27,277 bases of DNA from UBA9676 sp036005525 (lineage in GTDB: Bacteria > Actinomycetota > Actinomycetes > Streptosporangiales > Streptosporangiaceae). The stretch covers positions 1 to 27,277 of the forward strand of contig DASYQM010000108.1 in the NCBI GenBank assembly GCA_036005525.1, read 5' to 3'. Positions 8,130 through 16,347 of the stretch are shown here, piece by piece (within the stretch, counting starts at the first letter, position 1; each line of letters starts with the position of its first letter). A program made the position numbers and the translations under genes. The notes beneath the pieces were generated by a model. It ran no database searches and was not told the origin of the DNA. It saw only the letters and a program-made list of their open reading frames with translations.

Positions 8130-8405
8130 CTATCTCTTGAGATGCCTGAGGCCCTCATTTACCATGCGGGCGCCGAGGGTGGCGGCTGCGCCACCCAGCA
8201 GCCCTTTCGTAATAGTATCCTTGTGCTCAGTGCCAAATTTCCTGGCAGATGTAATTATGGGATCCGCTGCCGCATGGAATCCTTCGTCAAAGGCTCCAGA
8301 GCCAGTCGCGGCGTCGTAGGAACCTTTTACGATCCCAGCAGCTATGGCAACCGGAGACGCCGCCATCCCCATAGCATCAGCCCAGAACCCACTCGTCTCT
8401 TCCAC
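8130..8405 (-). CDS. small hypothetical protein (91 aa), lower GC than neighbours
   Basis: The gene starts with GTG at 8405, six bases after a GAGAGGAG ribosome site. The product begins VEETSGFWADAMGMAASPV. It has small-residue-rich helices (SPVAIAAGIVKGSYDAA and KGLLGGAAATLGARM) separated by a charged DEGFHAAADPIITSARKF segment. This pattern suggests helix packing or weak membrane association, but no firm membrane span. I know no function. Its base composition is visibly more AT-rich than the surrounding genes, suggesting transfer. It stands between the IS5 relic and an SDR relic. Confidence 0.55.
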   Translation of the reverse strand: MEETSGFWADAMGMAASPVAIAAGIVKGSYDAATGSGAFDEGFHAAADPIITSARKFGTEHKDTITKGLLGGAAATLGARMVNEGLRHLKR

Positions 8406-8505
8406 GTTAAGCTCCTCTCGCGTGAGCTGCAGAACACCCGGCCCGCGTGCAAGTATAAAACCATGGACATTCGGACCTTTCTGCAGCGAAGCGCCGCCGG
8501 GCGGC

Positions 8506-8772
8506 ATGAAGCTGAGCTGGCCGGGGGACGCGCCAGACGATGACGTGCGCCTGATGCTCGCGCAGCTGGACAGCGACTTCCGGGACAAGGCCGCGCTTAG
8601 CGCGGGCGAGGCGGCGATCATCATCCTCGAGGGGGTGCGAGCCGGGGCCTGGCGGATCCTGGTCGGCGAGAACGCCAAGATGATCGACGGTCCGCGCCTA
8701 GCCCCAGGCCACCGACGACTACGCCGAACTGTTCAGCGCGGCGGCAGAACAGTCAACGGCACAAACACCTGA
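8506..8772 (+). pseudogene. C-terminal relic of a short-chain dehydrogenase/reductase
   Basis: The plus-strand frame reads LDSDFRDKAALSAGEAA followed by ILEGVRAGAWRILVGENA. This is the typical C-terminal tail of actinobacterial SDR oxidoreductases (..ILDGVRAGRWRILVG.DA..ID). No Rossmann core (TGxxxGxG) or YxxxK remains upstream, so the gene has lost its first part. Near 8695-8705 the frame slips: the continuation QATDDYAELFSAAA is readable only in another frame. It sits just before the ribosome site of the PQQ-propeller gene. Confidence 0.6.
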
Positions 8773-8801
8773 ACGTCAGCCGCGCGGACAGGGAGGCAGT
8801 C

Positions 8802-10589
8802 GTGGGTGCACTGGGAAGCGGGGGGAACGCAAGCGTCAGAGCCGTTCCCTCGGCGAGTAAGCAAGGTGGTGTGATCGGCGCCCGCTGGCGGCTCACGGTT
8901 GCCGGCGCGTCCCTGGTGGTGGCCGCGGGCCTGGCCGTGGGTGGCTGCGGGAGCAGCAACTCGGGTACGCAGGGCTGCTTCTCGAAGTCCGCAGCCGCGG
9001 GCAGCGTGACTGCGGCCGGTGGCTCGGCCAGTCCGTCGGCCGTGGGCAACGCGGGCACGGCTGCCGCTTCGCTCAATCCGGTGGCCGCGGCGGGCTGGAC
9101 ACTGCCCGGCGGTGACCTGGCGAACACGCGGGACGTCGCTAGCGCGATCACCAGTTCCAACGTCTCGACGCTGGGAGTGGCATGGTGCGTGCCGGTCCAG
9201 TCGACAGGTAAACGCGGCGCCGCTGGGTTGTCCGATGGTTACGCGACGACGCCGGTCGTGGTGAATGGCGTGGTGTACATGCAGGACCTCGAGTCGAATG
9301 TGATGGCGATCGAGCTCGCCACCGGCAAGGTCTTGTGGAAACACGACTACAACTCAATCAACGGTGGCCCGGACGGTGTCAACGTGGTCAACGGGGTGGT
9401 GTACGCGGCGACAGACAAAGCCGCGGTCGCCTTGTCGGCGGCCACCGGCCGGCAGCTGTGGAGCCGGACCCTGATCGGCAATGACCGCGAGGGTATTGAC
9501 ATGGCTCCCGGCTACAACGACGGGACCGTGTATGTGTCCACCGTGCCCGTCAACCCAAACAAAGGCCAGTATCTCGGCGGTGCCAAGTCGACACTCTGGG
9601 CGCTGAACGCCGCTACCGGCGCACCGCAATGGTCGTGGGATGAGGTAGAGGACCTGTGGGGGAACCCGGCCGTCAACTCTGGCGGCGGCCTGTGGGATCC
9701 GCCGTCGTTCGACGGCGAGGGCAACATCTATATCGGCGTGGCGAACCCCGGCCCGATAGCCCAGACCGGGTGGCCCGTCGGCTATCCGTGGGGGACCAGC
9801 CGGCCGGGCCCGGACCTGTACACCGACTCGGTCGTCAAGCTCAGCCCGGCCGGCAGGCTGCTGTGGTACTACCAGCTCACCCCGCACGACCTGTACGACT
9901 GGGACCTGCAGAACTCGCCCGTGCTCACTACCGCTCACGGGCATCCGGTGGTAATCGATGGCGGCAAGGCCGGCATCCTGATCGAGCTGAACGCGCAGAC
10001 CGGCAAGCTGCTGTGGAAGCTCCCGGTGGGCGTGCACAGCGGGCATGACAACGATGGGCTGATAACCGAAAACGCCACCCCGGGCGCACATATCCCGCTG
10101 CCGGCGAAGTTCAGCCTTGAGCCCGGCGTGCTCGGCGGCGTCGAGTCCCAGCTGGCGACCAACGGATCGACGATCTTCGCCGCTGTCAACAACCTTGCCG
10201 TGCCGCTGACGGTGAAAGGCTTGGCCGAGAGCTCCAATGCGTTCGAAGCCTCGATCCCCAAGGCAACAGGCGAGATGGTCGCCGTCAACCAGGACACCGG
10301 GAAGATCGAGTGGGACGACAAGCTTCCCTCCTCGCCCTACGGCGCCGCCGCCGTCACCAACAACGTCGTGTTCACCACGACGTACGACGGTGACCTGTAC
10401 GCATTCAACGCGGCCACCGGCGCGATTCTGCTCAAGACGCCGCTGTCGGCTGGGACGAACGCGCCTGTCGCCATCGACGGTGACTACGTCATCGTGGGAG
10501 CAGCTAACGCGCTATCGAGCGGGCAGCAGCCGCTGATCATCGCCTACAAGCTTGGAGCCAAGGGCAAGCTGCCCGACATCGTGCGCTGA
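8802..10589 (+). CDS. PQQ-binding-like beta-propeller lipoprotein
   Basis: A 595-aa exported protein. The GTG at 8802 follows GGGAGG by 5 nt. A hydrophobic N-terminal segment (about residues 28-48) ends in a lipobox, AVGGC, with Cys49 as the lipid attachment site. Then come repeated propeller blades of quinoprotein type: VVVNGVVYMQDLESNVMAIE, ATGKVLWKHD, ATGRQLWSRT, LWALNAATGAPQWSW, TGKLLWKLPVG, YDGDLYAFNAATGAILLK. The blocks GGGLWDPPSFD and LTPHDLYDWD resemble quinoprotein alcohol dehydrogenases, in which Trp and Asp line the PQQ/metal site. Whether it binds PQQ or is a sensor or scaffold is open; no PQQ biosynthesis genes are in the window. It is probably a membrane-anchored oxidoreductase facing outward. 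Confidence 0.88.
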   Translation: MGALGSGGNASVRAVPSASKQGGVIGARWRLTVAGASLVVAAGLAVGGCGSSNSGTQGCFSKSAAAGSVTAAGGSASPSAVGNAGTAAASLNPVAAAGWTLPGGDLANTRDVASAITSSNVSTLGVAWCVPVQSTGKRGAAGLSDGYATTPVVVNGVVYMQDLESNVMAIELATGKVLWKHDYNSINGGPDGVNVVNGVVYAATDKAAVALSAATGRQLWSRTLIGNDREGIDMAPGYNDGTVYVSTVPVNPNKGQYLGGAKSTLWALNAATGAPQWSWDEVEDLWGNPAVNSGGGLWDPPSFDGEGNIYIGVANPGPIAQTGWPVGYPWGTSRPGPDLYTDSVVKLSPAGRLLWYYQLTPHDLYDWDLQNSPVLTTAHGHPVVIDGGKAGILIELNAQTGKLLWKLPVGVHSGHDNDGLITENATPGAHIPLPAKFSLEPGVLGGVESQLATNGSTIFAAVNNLAVPLTVKGLAESSNAFEASIPKATGEMVAVNQDTGKIEWDDKLPSSPYGAAAVTNNVVFTTTYDGDLYAFNAATGAILLKTPLSAGTNAPVAIDGDYVIVGAANALSSGQQPLIIAYKLGAKGKLPDIVR

Positions 10590-10901
10590 TCCGGGAATCG
10601 GCTGCCAGCAAAGGCAGAGCACCATGATCCGTTCGGCCTCCTGGTGAAGGTGGTCGTCTGCCCGGCGACTGGCGCAGCGTTCACCGGCTCGACACGGCGC
10701 TGCGCGCCGCCGCGCACAATGCCCGCCGCTTGCCAGCAATCCGGCGGCCGACCTGGTGATTCCGCGGCGCCTCAACCCCGAGCGCCGCTCGGGCGCGCGG
10801 CGGCCGTCATCGGATGCGGGCGCGCAGTCCGAGTGTTCGGCGCGGGTTCGGGGGGGGGAAGATGGCGTTAAACCGGACGGCCCCGCCGACGGATCCCACC
10901 T
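10590..10901. other. 312-bp region without a supported gene
   Basis: This is the spacer between the converging PQQ-propeller and LLM genes. Short open stretches near 10660-10760 and 10755-10910 have gene-like codon use but no start signals and no clear homology. A run of nine G residues lies at about 10850. It is possibly further decayed DNA. Confidence 0.35.
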
Positions 10902-11819
10902 TCAGCGCTGGTTGAGAAGGCGCTGTGTGTCGGCCAGCAGTTCCCAGGACTGCGCGGACGGAGCAGGGTCACAGGTGACCGCTATCAGCTGGGCTCCTGC
11001 GTCGGAGTAGAGCGCCAGATGGGTGGCGATTTGGCTGGGTGTCCCGGCGATTGCCAGCTGCCGTGCGCGATCGGCGGGCAGGCCATACATGCCCTGCATT
11101 GTCCGGGCGGTCATGTCGGCGAGCCCGGCGGCGGGACGGGCGCTGATGGCGGCGTGCAAGCAGATGCCCAGCCGGGGCCTGGCCCGCCCTGCCTCGTCGG
11201 ATAGCTCGCCGAGGCGGGCTGCGCTTGCCGCGAACTCGCGCGGGGTCTGGAAGCCGGACAGCCAGCCATCGCCGAAACGGACGGCACGCCGCAGGGCAGC
11301 TGCGGACTGGCCGCCGATCCACAGCGGCGGCACTGCAATGGCCGGCCGCAGCGAGATCGCAGGAGAACCCGGGGCGTCGGGGACCGGGGTCGGCTGTCCG
11401 CCGAGCAGGCCACGCAGCAGCTGGAGAAACTCATCGGTGCGCCGGGCTCTCTGCTCGCGGTGGAAGCCCGCCGCGTGATACTCCTCCGCGGGTCCGCCGC
11501 CCAGGCCCACGCCGAGCCGCAAACGGCCGCTGCCTGCGATGTGGGCCAAGCTGGCGATCTGCTTCGCGGCCCACGCTAGCGGGCGGAGCGACGGCACATA
11601 CACCGCAAACCCGATCGCGATGCGGTTCGTGACCGCCGCGGCGGCAGCCAGCGTCAGGCTGCTATCCAGCACCGACATCTGGCCGGCCACAAGACGATCC
11701 TCGGCCCACAGGCAGTCCAGGCCAGCCCGCTCCGCGAGCCGCGCCAGGCCAGCGACATCCGGCAAGGCCGCACCCGGTGCCGTCGCCTCAGGCAAGGCCG
11801 CCCCGACATCGACGCGCAT
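10902..11819 (-). CDS. LLM class flavin-dependent oxidoreductase
   Basis: A 305-aa luciferase-like TIM-barrel protein; members use FMNH2 or coenzyme F420. Visible blocks are LARLAERAGLDCLWAEDRL, LDSSLTLAAAAAVTNRIAIG, LGVGLGGGPAEEYHAAGF followed by ERxxRTDEFLQLLRGLL, PPLWIGGQSAAALRRAVRFGDGW, and a C-terminal GTPSQIATHLALYSDAGAQ segment. Actinobacterial members of this length are commonly F420-dependent, but the cofactor cannot be told by eye. The start at 11819 has GGAGGGG immediately upstream. It appears monocistronic. Confidence 0.92.
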   Translation of the reverse strand: MRVDVGAALPEATAPGAALPDVAGLARLAERAGLDCLWAEDRLVAGQMSVLDSSLTLAAAAAVTNRIAIGFAVYVPSLRPLAWAAKQIASLAHIAGSGRLRLGVGLGGGPAEEYHAAGFHREQRARRTDEFLQLLRGLLGGQPTPVPDAPGSPAISLRPAIAVPPLWIGGQSAAALRRAVRFGDGWLSGFQTPREFAASAARLGELSDEAGRARPRLGICLHAAISARPAAGLADMTARTMQGMYGLPADRARQLAIAGTPSQIATHLALYSDAGAQLIAVTCDPAPSAQSWELLADTQRLLNQR

Positions 11820-11959
11820 GCCCCTCCGATCCCACGGTGATGCGGAAACGCGCGGCAGATCCGCCAGCCCCGCCGCACCCCCGGCGGTCAGCCGCTGCCG
11901 AGTTGCCGCGAACGAGTATGACTGGCCGGCCCGACATTCCGGCGTCCATCCCTGTCACC

Positions 11960-12222
11960 GGCAGCCCCGCCATGCGATCAGGGCCCAGTTCGAGGCCACT
12001 ACCAGGTTCGACTGCACCAATCGGCTCGGCCAAACCGGCGCACCCGTGCTGATCCTGCGCGGAGACTCCGACCACATCGCCCCAGTCGCGCTGGCCGAGC
12101 AGATGACGCCTCGATCCCCCACTGTCGGCTCGTCCTGATCCGGCGGGCACCTGGCGCCGCTGCTGACCCAGCACCAGCGGCCTGTATCCGAGATCGGCGC
12201 GTTCCTCGCCGCGAGCGCATAG
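11960..12222 (+). pseudogene. C-terminal relic of an alpha/beta hydrolase, frameshifted
   Basis: The plus-strand frame reads RAQFEATTRFDCTNRLGQ, then APVLILRGDSDHIAPVALAEQM, the acid-residue (Asp) region of alpha/beta hydrolases. One base is missing near 12105 and another near 12141; restoring both gives IPHCRLVLIPGGHLAPLL (the catalytic-His GGH motif) and a natural end EIGAFLAASA before TAG 12220-12222. The N-terminal half with the nucleophile is absent. This is a dead fragment rather than a simple frameshift. Confidence 0.65.
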
Positions 12223-12487
12223 CCCGGCGACAAGCGGCCGCCAGGCTGTGGACCCACCGGCTCCTCAGCAAAACGTGACCCCTTGGTGTGTACCCGGCAG
12301 GGCATCCCACGGCTCCCCGAGCCGCGGGCCTGGACGCGCGATCAGGCACACAGCGCGAGCCCGACCCTGGCGGCGAGCTAGGCTTGCATGTGCGGGCAGT
12401 CTGGGCGAGCAATCACTGATGGGCTGCCGCCCAGTCCGTGCCCTTGAGCCATGGCGTCTAGTTGAAGACAGGGCTTGGGTGATACCC
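12223..12487. other. 265-bp region, nothing recognised
   Basis: No gene, repeat or regulatory signal could be supported between the hydrolase relic and the small gene at 12488. Confidence 0.4.
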
Positions 12488-12667
12488 ATGGCGTATAGCA
12501 GGAAGTGGCTGGCTGACACTCTGCGCCGCCTGGGCTACCAGCAGGCGGCTGACGAGGCGTTGCGTGTCCTGCCCGATCAGATTGATCCCGAGCAGCTTCG
12601 GGAATTCGGCGACCGGCACGGCATCTCCCGCGACACGCTGATCGACCGGATGGGCGGCAGCCCGTAA
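12488..12667 (+). CDS. small conserved hypothetical protein (59 aa)
   Basis: The product is a short all-helical protein: MAYSRKWLADTLRRLGYQ, an acidic middle with LPDQIDPEQLREFGDRHG, and the ending ISRDTLIDRMGGSP. The regular heptad of Leu/Ala and the charged faces suggest a small helical adaptor. I have an impression of similar short actinobacterial proteins but know no function. The ribosome site is weak, and an in-frame GTG three codons upstream (12479) is an alternative start. Confidence 0.6.
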   Translation: MAYSRKWLADTLRRLGYQQAADEALRVLPDQIDPEQLREFGDRHGISRDTLIDRMGGSP

Positions 12668-12774
12668 GTGAGTCAACCCGTCAGCGTCGGCGCCGCGGTC
12701 CTGGCCTTCATCCCGAACGTGGCATCGCTCGGCGCTTGATTGTCGTGCGCTCGCTCCGGCGTGCTGCGATCGTG

Positions 12775-13130
12775 CTTGGTGAGCATGCCGTCGCCAGGTG
12801 CACCTCCGTCCGCAGGAAACCACCCGCGTAGAGCGACTGTCCGGCAGGCAGCCAGCCGAACGACACGTTCTGGATCAGCGGGTTGAACCGGCGCGGCGCC
12901 GCGGGCAGGTGCGCCGGCCCAGCGGGCCGCTGCGTCCCGAACAGCCCGTTCAACACCGAAACCGCCAGGCCGATCACCAGCGTCACGGCCGCGGCCGCGG
13001 CGACGGGGCGGCCCAGGCCGGCTGGCGCCGCCGGCGGGGCGTGACCAGCGGGCGCAGCTCCCATCGCGAACGGTGCTAGCCGCGGCGCTGGCCGTGCGAT
13101 CGCCGGCGCAATCGTCGCCTCCCGGCGTAT
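12775..13130 (-). pseudogene. relic of a single-span membrane protein
   Basis: The minus-strand frame reads GLGRPVAAAAAVTLVIGLAV (a transmembrane span), a proline-rich linker, then RRFNPLIQNVSFGWLPAGQSL. It resembles actinobacterial membrane proteins with a short cytoplasmic N-terminus, one span and an outer domain beginning RxFNPL...FGWLPAG. The extracellular domain is cut off after about 20 more residues, and there is no convincing start. It is a truncated remnant; the family name is unknown to me. Confidence 0.4.
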
Positions 13131-13149
13131 TCGAAGCAAGCCGCGCCGC

Positions 13150-13187
13150 GGATGGGTCAGTGAGTGGAATCTCACAGCCACCCATCC
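13150..13187. promoter_or_regulatory. dyad in front of the DUF4331 operon
   Basis: GGATGGGT (13150-13157) and ACCCATCC (13180-13187) are a perfect 8-bp inverted repeat; inside it TGAG and CTCA form a second nested pair. It lies 56 bp upstream of the DUF4331 start. A GGAAT in its loop resembles the -35 core of some ECF sigma promoters, but the -10 is unclear. It is a candidate operator or leader hairpin. Confidence 0.4.
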
Positions 13188-13242
13188 ACCGATGCGGCAA
13201 GGCCGAATGCAGACCAGCAGAGTCCCACCAGGGGAGGAACAA

Positions 13243-14949
13243 ATGCGCACCACGAAAACACGCCGCCGGAGCACTGCACTCGCCGCGTTCGGGCTCGCCT
13301 TGGCCGCCGGGGTCGCGGGCTTTGGCCCCGGCGGCGCAATCGCGTCCAGCCACCGCGAGGCCCCACTTATCGCGGCCGACCCTGCGGTCGACAACACCGA
13401 CGTGTATGCGTTCGTTAGCCCGGACCGCCCGGGCTACGTCACGTTGATGGCGAACTTCATCCCGTTTGAGGAACCGAACGGTGGACCGAACTTCTATCCA
13501 TTCGCGACGGACGCGGTCTACAACATCAAGATCGACAACAACGGGGACGCCAAGCCGGACGCCGTGTACCGCTGGAAGTTCCATAACATCGACAAGCGGG
13601 GCGGCAGCACCTTCCTGTACAACAACGGCCCGGTCACCTCGATCGCCGACAAGAACCTGCTGTTCCGCCAGACCTACACCCTGCAGGCATCTTTCAACGG
13701 CGGACCGTTCCAGACCCGGGTGAGCAACGCCCCGGTCGCTCCGTCGCGCGTGGGACCGGCATCCATGCCGGATTACGCGAACCTGCGCAACCAGGCTGTC
13801 ACGACGCTGCCGGGCGGCTGGAAGATCTTCGCCGGCCAGGCCGACGATCCGTTCTTCCTCGATCTGCGCGTGTTCGACCTGCTGTACGGCGGCAACCTGA
13901 AGGAGGTCGGGCAGGACACGCTGGCCGGCTACAACGCCAACACGATCGCGATCCAGGTGCCATTCAAGGACGTGGCGCTGAACGCCAACGCGAAGCGCAA
14001 CCCGGTCGTCGGCGTCTGGTCCACCGCCGAGCGGCCCAGGGTTCGCATCACCGGCAAGATGACCACATCTACCAAGAACTGGGTCCAGGTTTCCCGCCTC
14101 GGCAACCCGTTGGTCAACGAGGTCGTCGTTCCGGCTGGCCTGAAAGACGCCTTTAACGCTCTTCCACCCGTTAAGGACGCCTCGGTCGCTCCGGTCGTCG
14201 CCCGGGTCAAGAACCCCGAGGTGCCCAAGCTGATCCAGGGCATCTACGGCATCAAGGCTCCGGCCACCCCGCGCAACGACCTGGCCGAGATCTTCCTGAC
14301 CGGCATCACCACCAAGGCCGGCGGCCCGATCAAGGCCGATCTCAACTCCCAGCTCAACAACGCCGACGCCAGCCCGAGTGCCTTCCGCCCGTCGGAGATG
14401 CTACGGCTCAACCTGTCGGTGAAGCCCACCGCGAAGCCAAACCGGCTCGGCGTGCTCGGCGGTGACCTGCAGGGCTTCCCGAACGGCCGCCGCCTCACCG
14501 ACGACGTGGTCGACATCGAGCTGCAGGCGCTGGAAGGCGCGGCGCAGACCGGCAAGCTGGTCGGCGCGCTGGCCGATGGTGACGGCGTCAACGCGAACGA
14601 CCGCGCCTTCGGCAAGTCGTTCCCGTACGTCGCCCTGCCCAATGTGGGCGCGGTGAACAACGGCGCGAGCGCTGTCAACAACACCCAGTCGGCCGCCGTC
14701 GCCCTCACGCCGCCGGGTTCGGCCCCTCCGGCTGAGCAGAGCGTCCGCGCCGCGCCGGTCGCGTCCTCCTCGCGCGACACCCTGTACGCGATCATCGCCG
14801 CCACCGCGGGAGCGGTCGCCGTCGCCCTCGCGGCCCTGCTGATCGTCGGATGGCTGAAGCGCCGGCGCCGGCCGACCGCCGGGGGCGCGTCACGGCAAGA
14901 CCCGCTGCCACCGTCCACCGCCAGCGGCCCAGACGAGTCGCCGGCCTAG
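13243..14949 (+). CDS. DUF4331 family exported protein, C-terminally membrane-anchored
   Basis: A 568-aa protein. The ATG at 13243 follows GGGGAGGA by 5-6 nt. A signal peptide (RRR, then a hydrophobic stretch, cut near ASS, about residues 8-33) is followed by the DUF4331 hallmark SSHREAPLIAADPAVDNTD and YAFVSPDRPGYVTLMANFIP. At D98-D106 a DNNGDAKPD sequence looks like a calcium-loop motif. The family domain runs to about residue 480. A spacer then leads to one transmembrane helix (YAIIAATAGAVAVALAALLI) and a positively charged RRRRR stop-transfer tail, so the bulk faces outside. The function of DUF4331 is not known. It is the first gene of an operon with a TPR protein and a NicO transporter, which points to surface metal handling. 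Confidence 0.92.
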   Translation: MRTTKTRRRSTALAAFGLALAAGVAGFGPGGAIASSHREAPLIAADPAVDNTDVYAFVSPDRPGYVTLMANFIPFEEPNGGPNFYPFATDAVYNIKIDNNGDAKPDAVYRWKFHNIDKRGGSTFLYNNGPVTSIADKNLLFRQTYTLQASFNGGPFQTRVSNAPVAPSRVGPASMPDYANLRNQAVTTLPGGWKIFAGQADDPFFLDLRVFDLLYGGNLKEVGQDTLAGYNANTIAIQVPFKDVALNANAKRNPVVGVWSTAERPRVRITGKMTTSTKNWVQVSRLGNPLVNEVVVPAGLKDAFNALPPVKDASVAPVVARVKNPEVPKLIQGIYGIKAPATPRNDLAEIFLTGITTKAGGPIKADLNSQLNNADASPSAFRPSEMLRLNLSVKPTAKPNRLGVLGGDLQGFPNGRRLTDDVVDIELQALEGAAQTGKLVGALADGDGVNANDRAFGKSFPYVALPNVGAVNNGASAVNNTQSAAVALTPPGSAPPAEQSVRAAPVASSSRDTLYAIIAATAGAVAVALAALLIVGWLKRRRRPTAGGASRQDPLPPSTASGPDESPA

Positions 14950-14967
14950 CTGTAGCACGCAAGACCC

Positions 14968-15005
14968 CCCGGGGGCACGCTGGCGATGGCGCCCGTGCCC
15001 CCGGG
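14968..15005 (+). terminator. very strong intercistronic hairpin (attenuator or partial terminator)
   Basis: CCCGGGGGCACG (14968-14979) and its exact reverse complement CGTGCCCCCGGG (14994-15005) flank a nested GGCG-ATGG-CGCC, giving 16 base pairs with a 4-nt loop. There is no T-tract. It lies 19 bp after the DUF4331 stop and ends 25 bp before the next start, so it may lower read-through or protect the upstream mRNA and set DUF4331 in excess over the TPR and NicO proteins. Confidence 0.65.
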
Positions 15006-15030
15006 CTGGCCGCCAAGGGAGGTCACCACG

Positions 15031-16347
15031 ATGCGGCACCGGATTCTGATTGTCGGGCTGGCAGCAATCCTCCTCACCGGCGTGGGCGCAGTGTTCGGGC
15101 TGCACCGGGGCGAATCCCCGGACGCGAACACTGCCCAGGCGTCGAACACCCTTACGCCCGGGCAGGCCCCCGCCGACCAGCTCGCTGAGAGCATCGCCCG
15201 CGCGCAGGAGCACCTTGGCGCAGTCCCCGGGGACTACGTCGCGTGGGCCGCGCTCGGCTCCGCATACATCGAGCGCGCCCGCGTTTCCGCCGATCCTACG
15301 TATTACCCGAAGGCCCAGGGCGCGCTGCGCCGCTCACTCAAACTGCGGCCCACGGCAAATCCGGCCGCCCTGGTCGGACTCGGGGCGCTCGCCAACGCCC
15401 GTCACGGGTTCGCCACCGCCCGGGAACTGGCCCACCGTGCGCTTCGCATGGACCCCTACTCGGCCGACGCGTACGGCGTCCTCGCCGACGCGCAGACCCA
15501 GCTCGGCAACCGCCTGGCAGCAACCGAAGCCATCCAGCACATGCTCGACCTCCGTCCTGGCCTCGCCGCCTACGCTCGCGCCTCCTACGACCTCGAACAG
15601 CAGGGTCGCCTGGGCGCCGCGATGGCCCTCATGCGGCGTGCGCTCGGCGACGCGGTAGACCCGGCGGACATTGCGTTCTGCCGCTACCAGCTCGGTGAGC
15701 TCGCCTGGCGCGCTGGACGGCTCGACGATGCCGAGACCGAGTACGCGGCCGGTCAAACCGCCGACCCTGCTTATCTCCCCCTGCTCGCCGGCCGGGCCCG
15801 GGTCGCCGCAGCCAGCGGGCATACCGCTACCGCGCTTGCCGACTACGCGGAGCTCACGGCCCGTTATCCGTCGCCCGGGTACCTCATGGACTACGCGACT
15901 CTGCTCCGCGCCACCGGCCAGCCGACGCGCGCTGACCAGCAGCTTGCTCTCGCCGCGGCGGCGCTGCGGCTGTTCAGGGCAAACGGCGGTACAGATGACT
16001 TGGGTGTCGCGCAGCTCGCACTCGCCCAGGGCCATTCAAGACGAGCGGTGCTCGCGGCCAAGCGCGAGTGGTCTCGACGGCACTTCGGCGACGTAGCCGA
16101 CAAGCTCGGCTGGGCGCTGCACCGGAGCGGCGCCAACGCCGAGGCGATCTCCTATGCCCGGGAGGCCAATGCGCTCGGCGCGCACAACTCCGGATACCTG
16201 TTTCATCTCGGCATGATCGAACTCTCACTCGGCCATAACGGCGACGCGAGCCGTGATCTGAGGGCAGCCCTGGCACTGAACCCCCACTTCTCGCCACTCG
16301 ATGCGCCGGTGGCCACGGCTGCTCTGAACCGGCTCGGCCCGCGATGA
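15031..16347 (+). CDS. tetratricopeptide-repeat protein, membrane-anchored
   Basis: A 438-aa protein. The ATG at 15031 follows AAGGGAGGT by 8 nt. An N-terminal hydrophobic anchor (RILIVGLAAILLTGVGAVF, about residues 4-22) puts the rest outside the membrane. From about residue 50 to the end there are consecutive TPR-like helix pairs, such as AALVGLGALANARHGFATA, ADAYGVLADAQTQLGNRLAA and KLGWALHRSGANAEAISYA, ending in SGYLFHLGMIELSLGHNGDA. TPR arrays are protein-binding scaffolds. Its stop overlaps the next start (ATGA, 16344-16347), so it is translationally coupled to the NicO transporter and probably assembles with it or with the DUF4331 protein. Confidence 0.9.
   Translation: MRHRILIVGLAAILLTGVGAVFGLHRGESPDANTAQASNTLTPGQAPADQLAESIARAQEHLGAVPGDYVAWAALGSAYIERARVSADPTYYPKAQGALRRSLKLRPTANPAALVGLGALANARHGFATARELAHRALRMDPYSADAYGVLADAQTQLGNRLAATEAIQHMLDLRPGLAAYARASYDLEQQGRLGAAMALMRRALGDAVDPADIAFCRYQLGELAWRAGRLDDAETEYAAGQTADPAYLPLLAGRARVAAASGHTATALADYAELTARYPSPGYLMDYATLLRATGQPTRADQQLALAAAALRLFRANGGTDDLGVAQLALAQGHSRRAVLAAKREWSRRHFGDVADKLGWALHRSGANAEAISYAREANALGAHNSGYLFHLGMIELSLGHNGDASRDLRAALALNPHFSPLDAPVATAALNRLGPR

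Noticed and set aside
10755..10915. Possible transposase C-terminal remnant (IPRRLNPERR...)
   Set aside because: The similarity is short, needs several frame changes and rests on memory of loosely similar tails; not enough to call.
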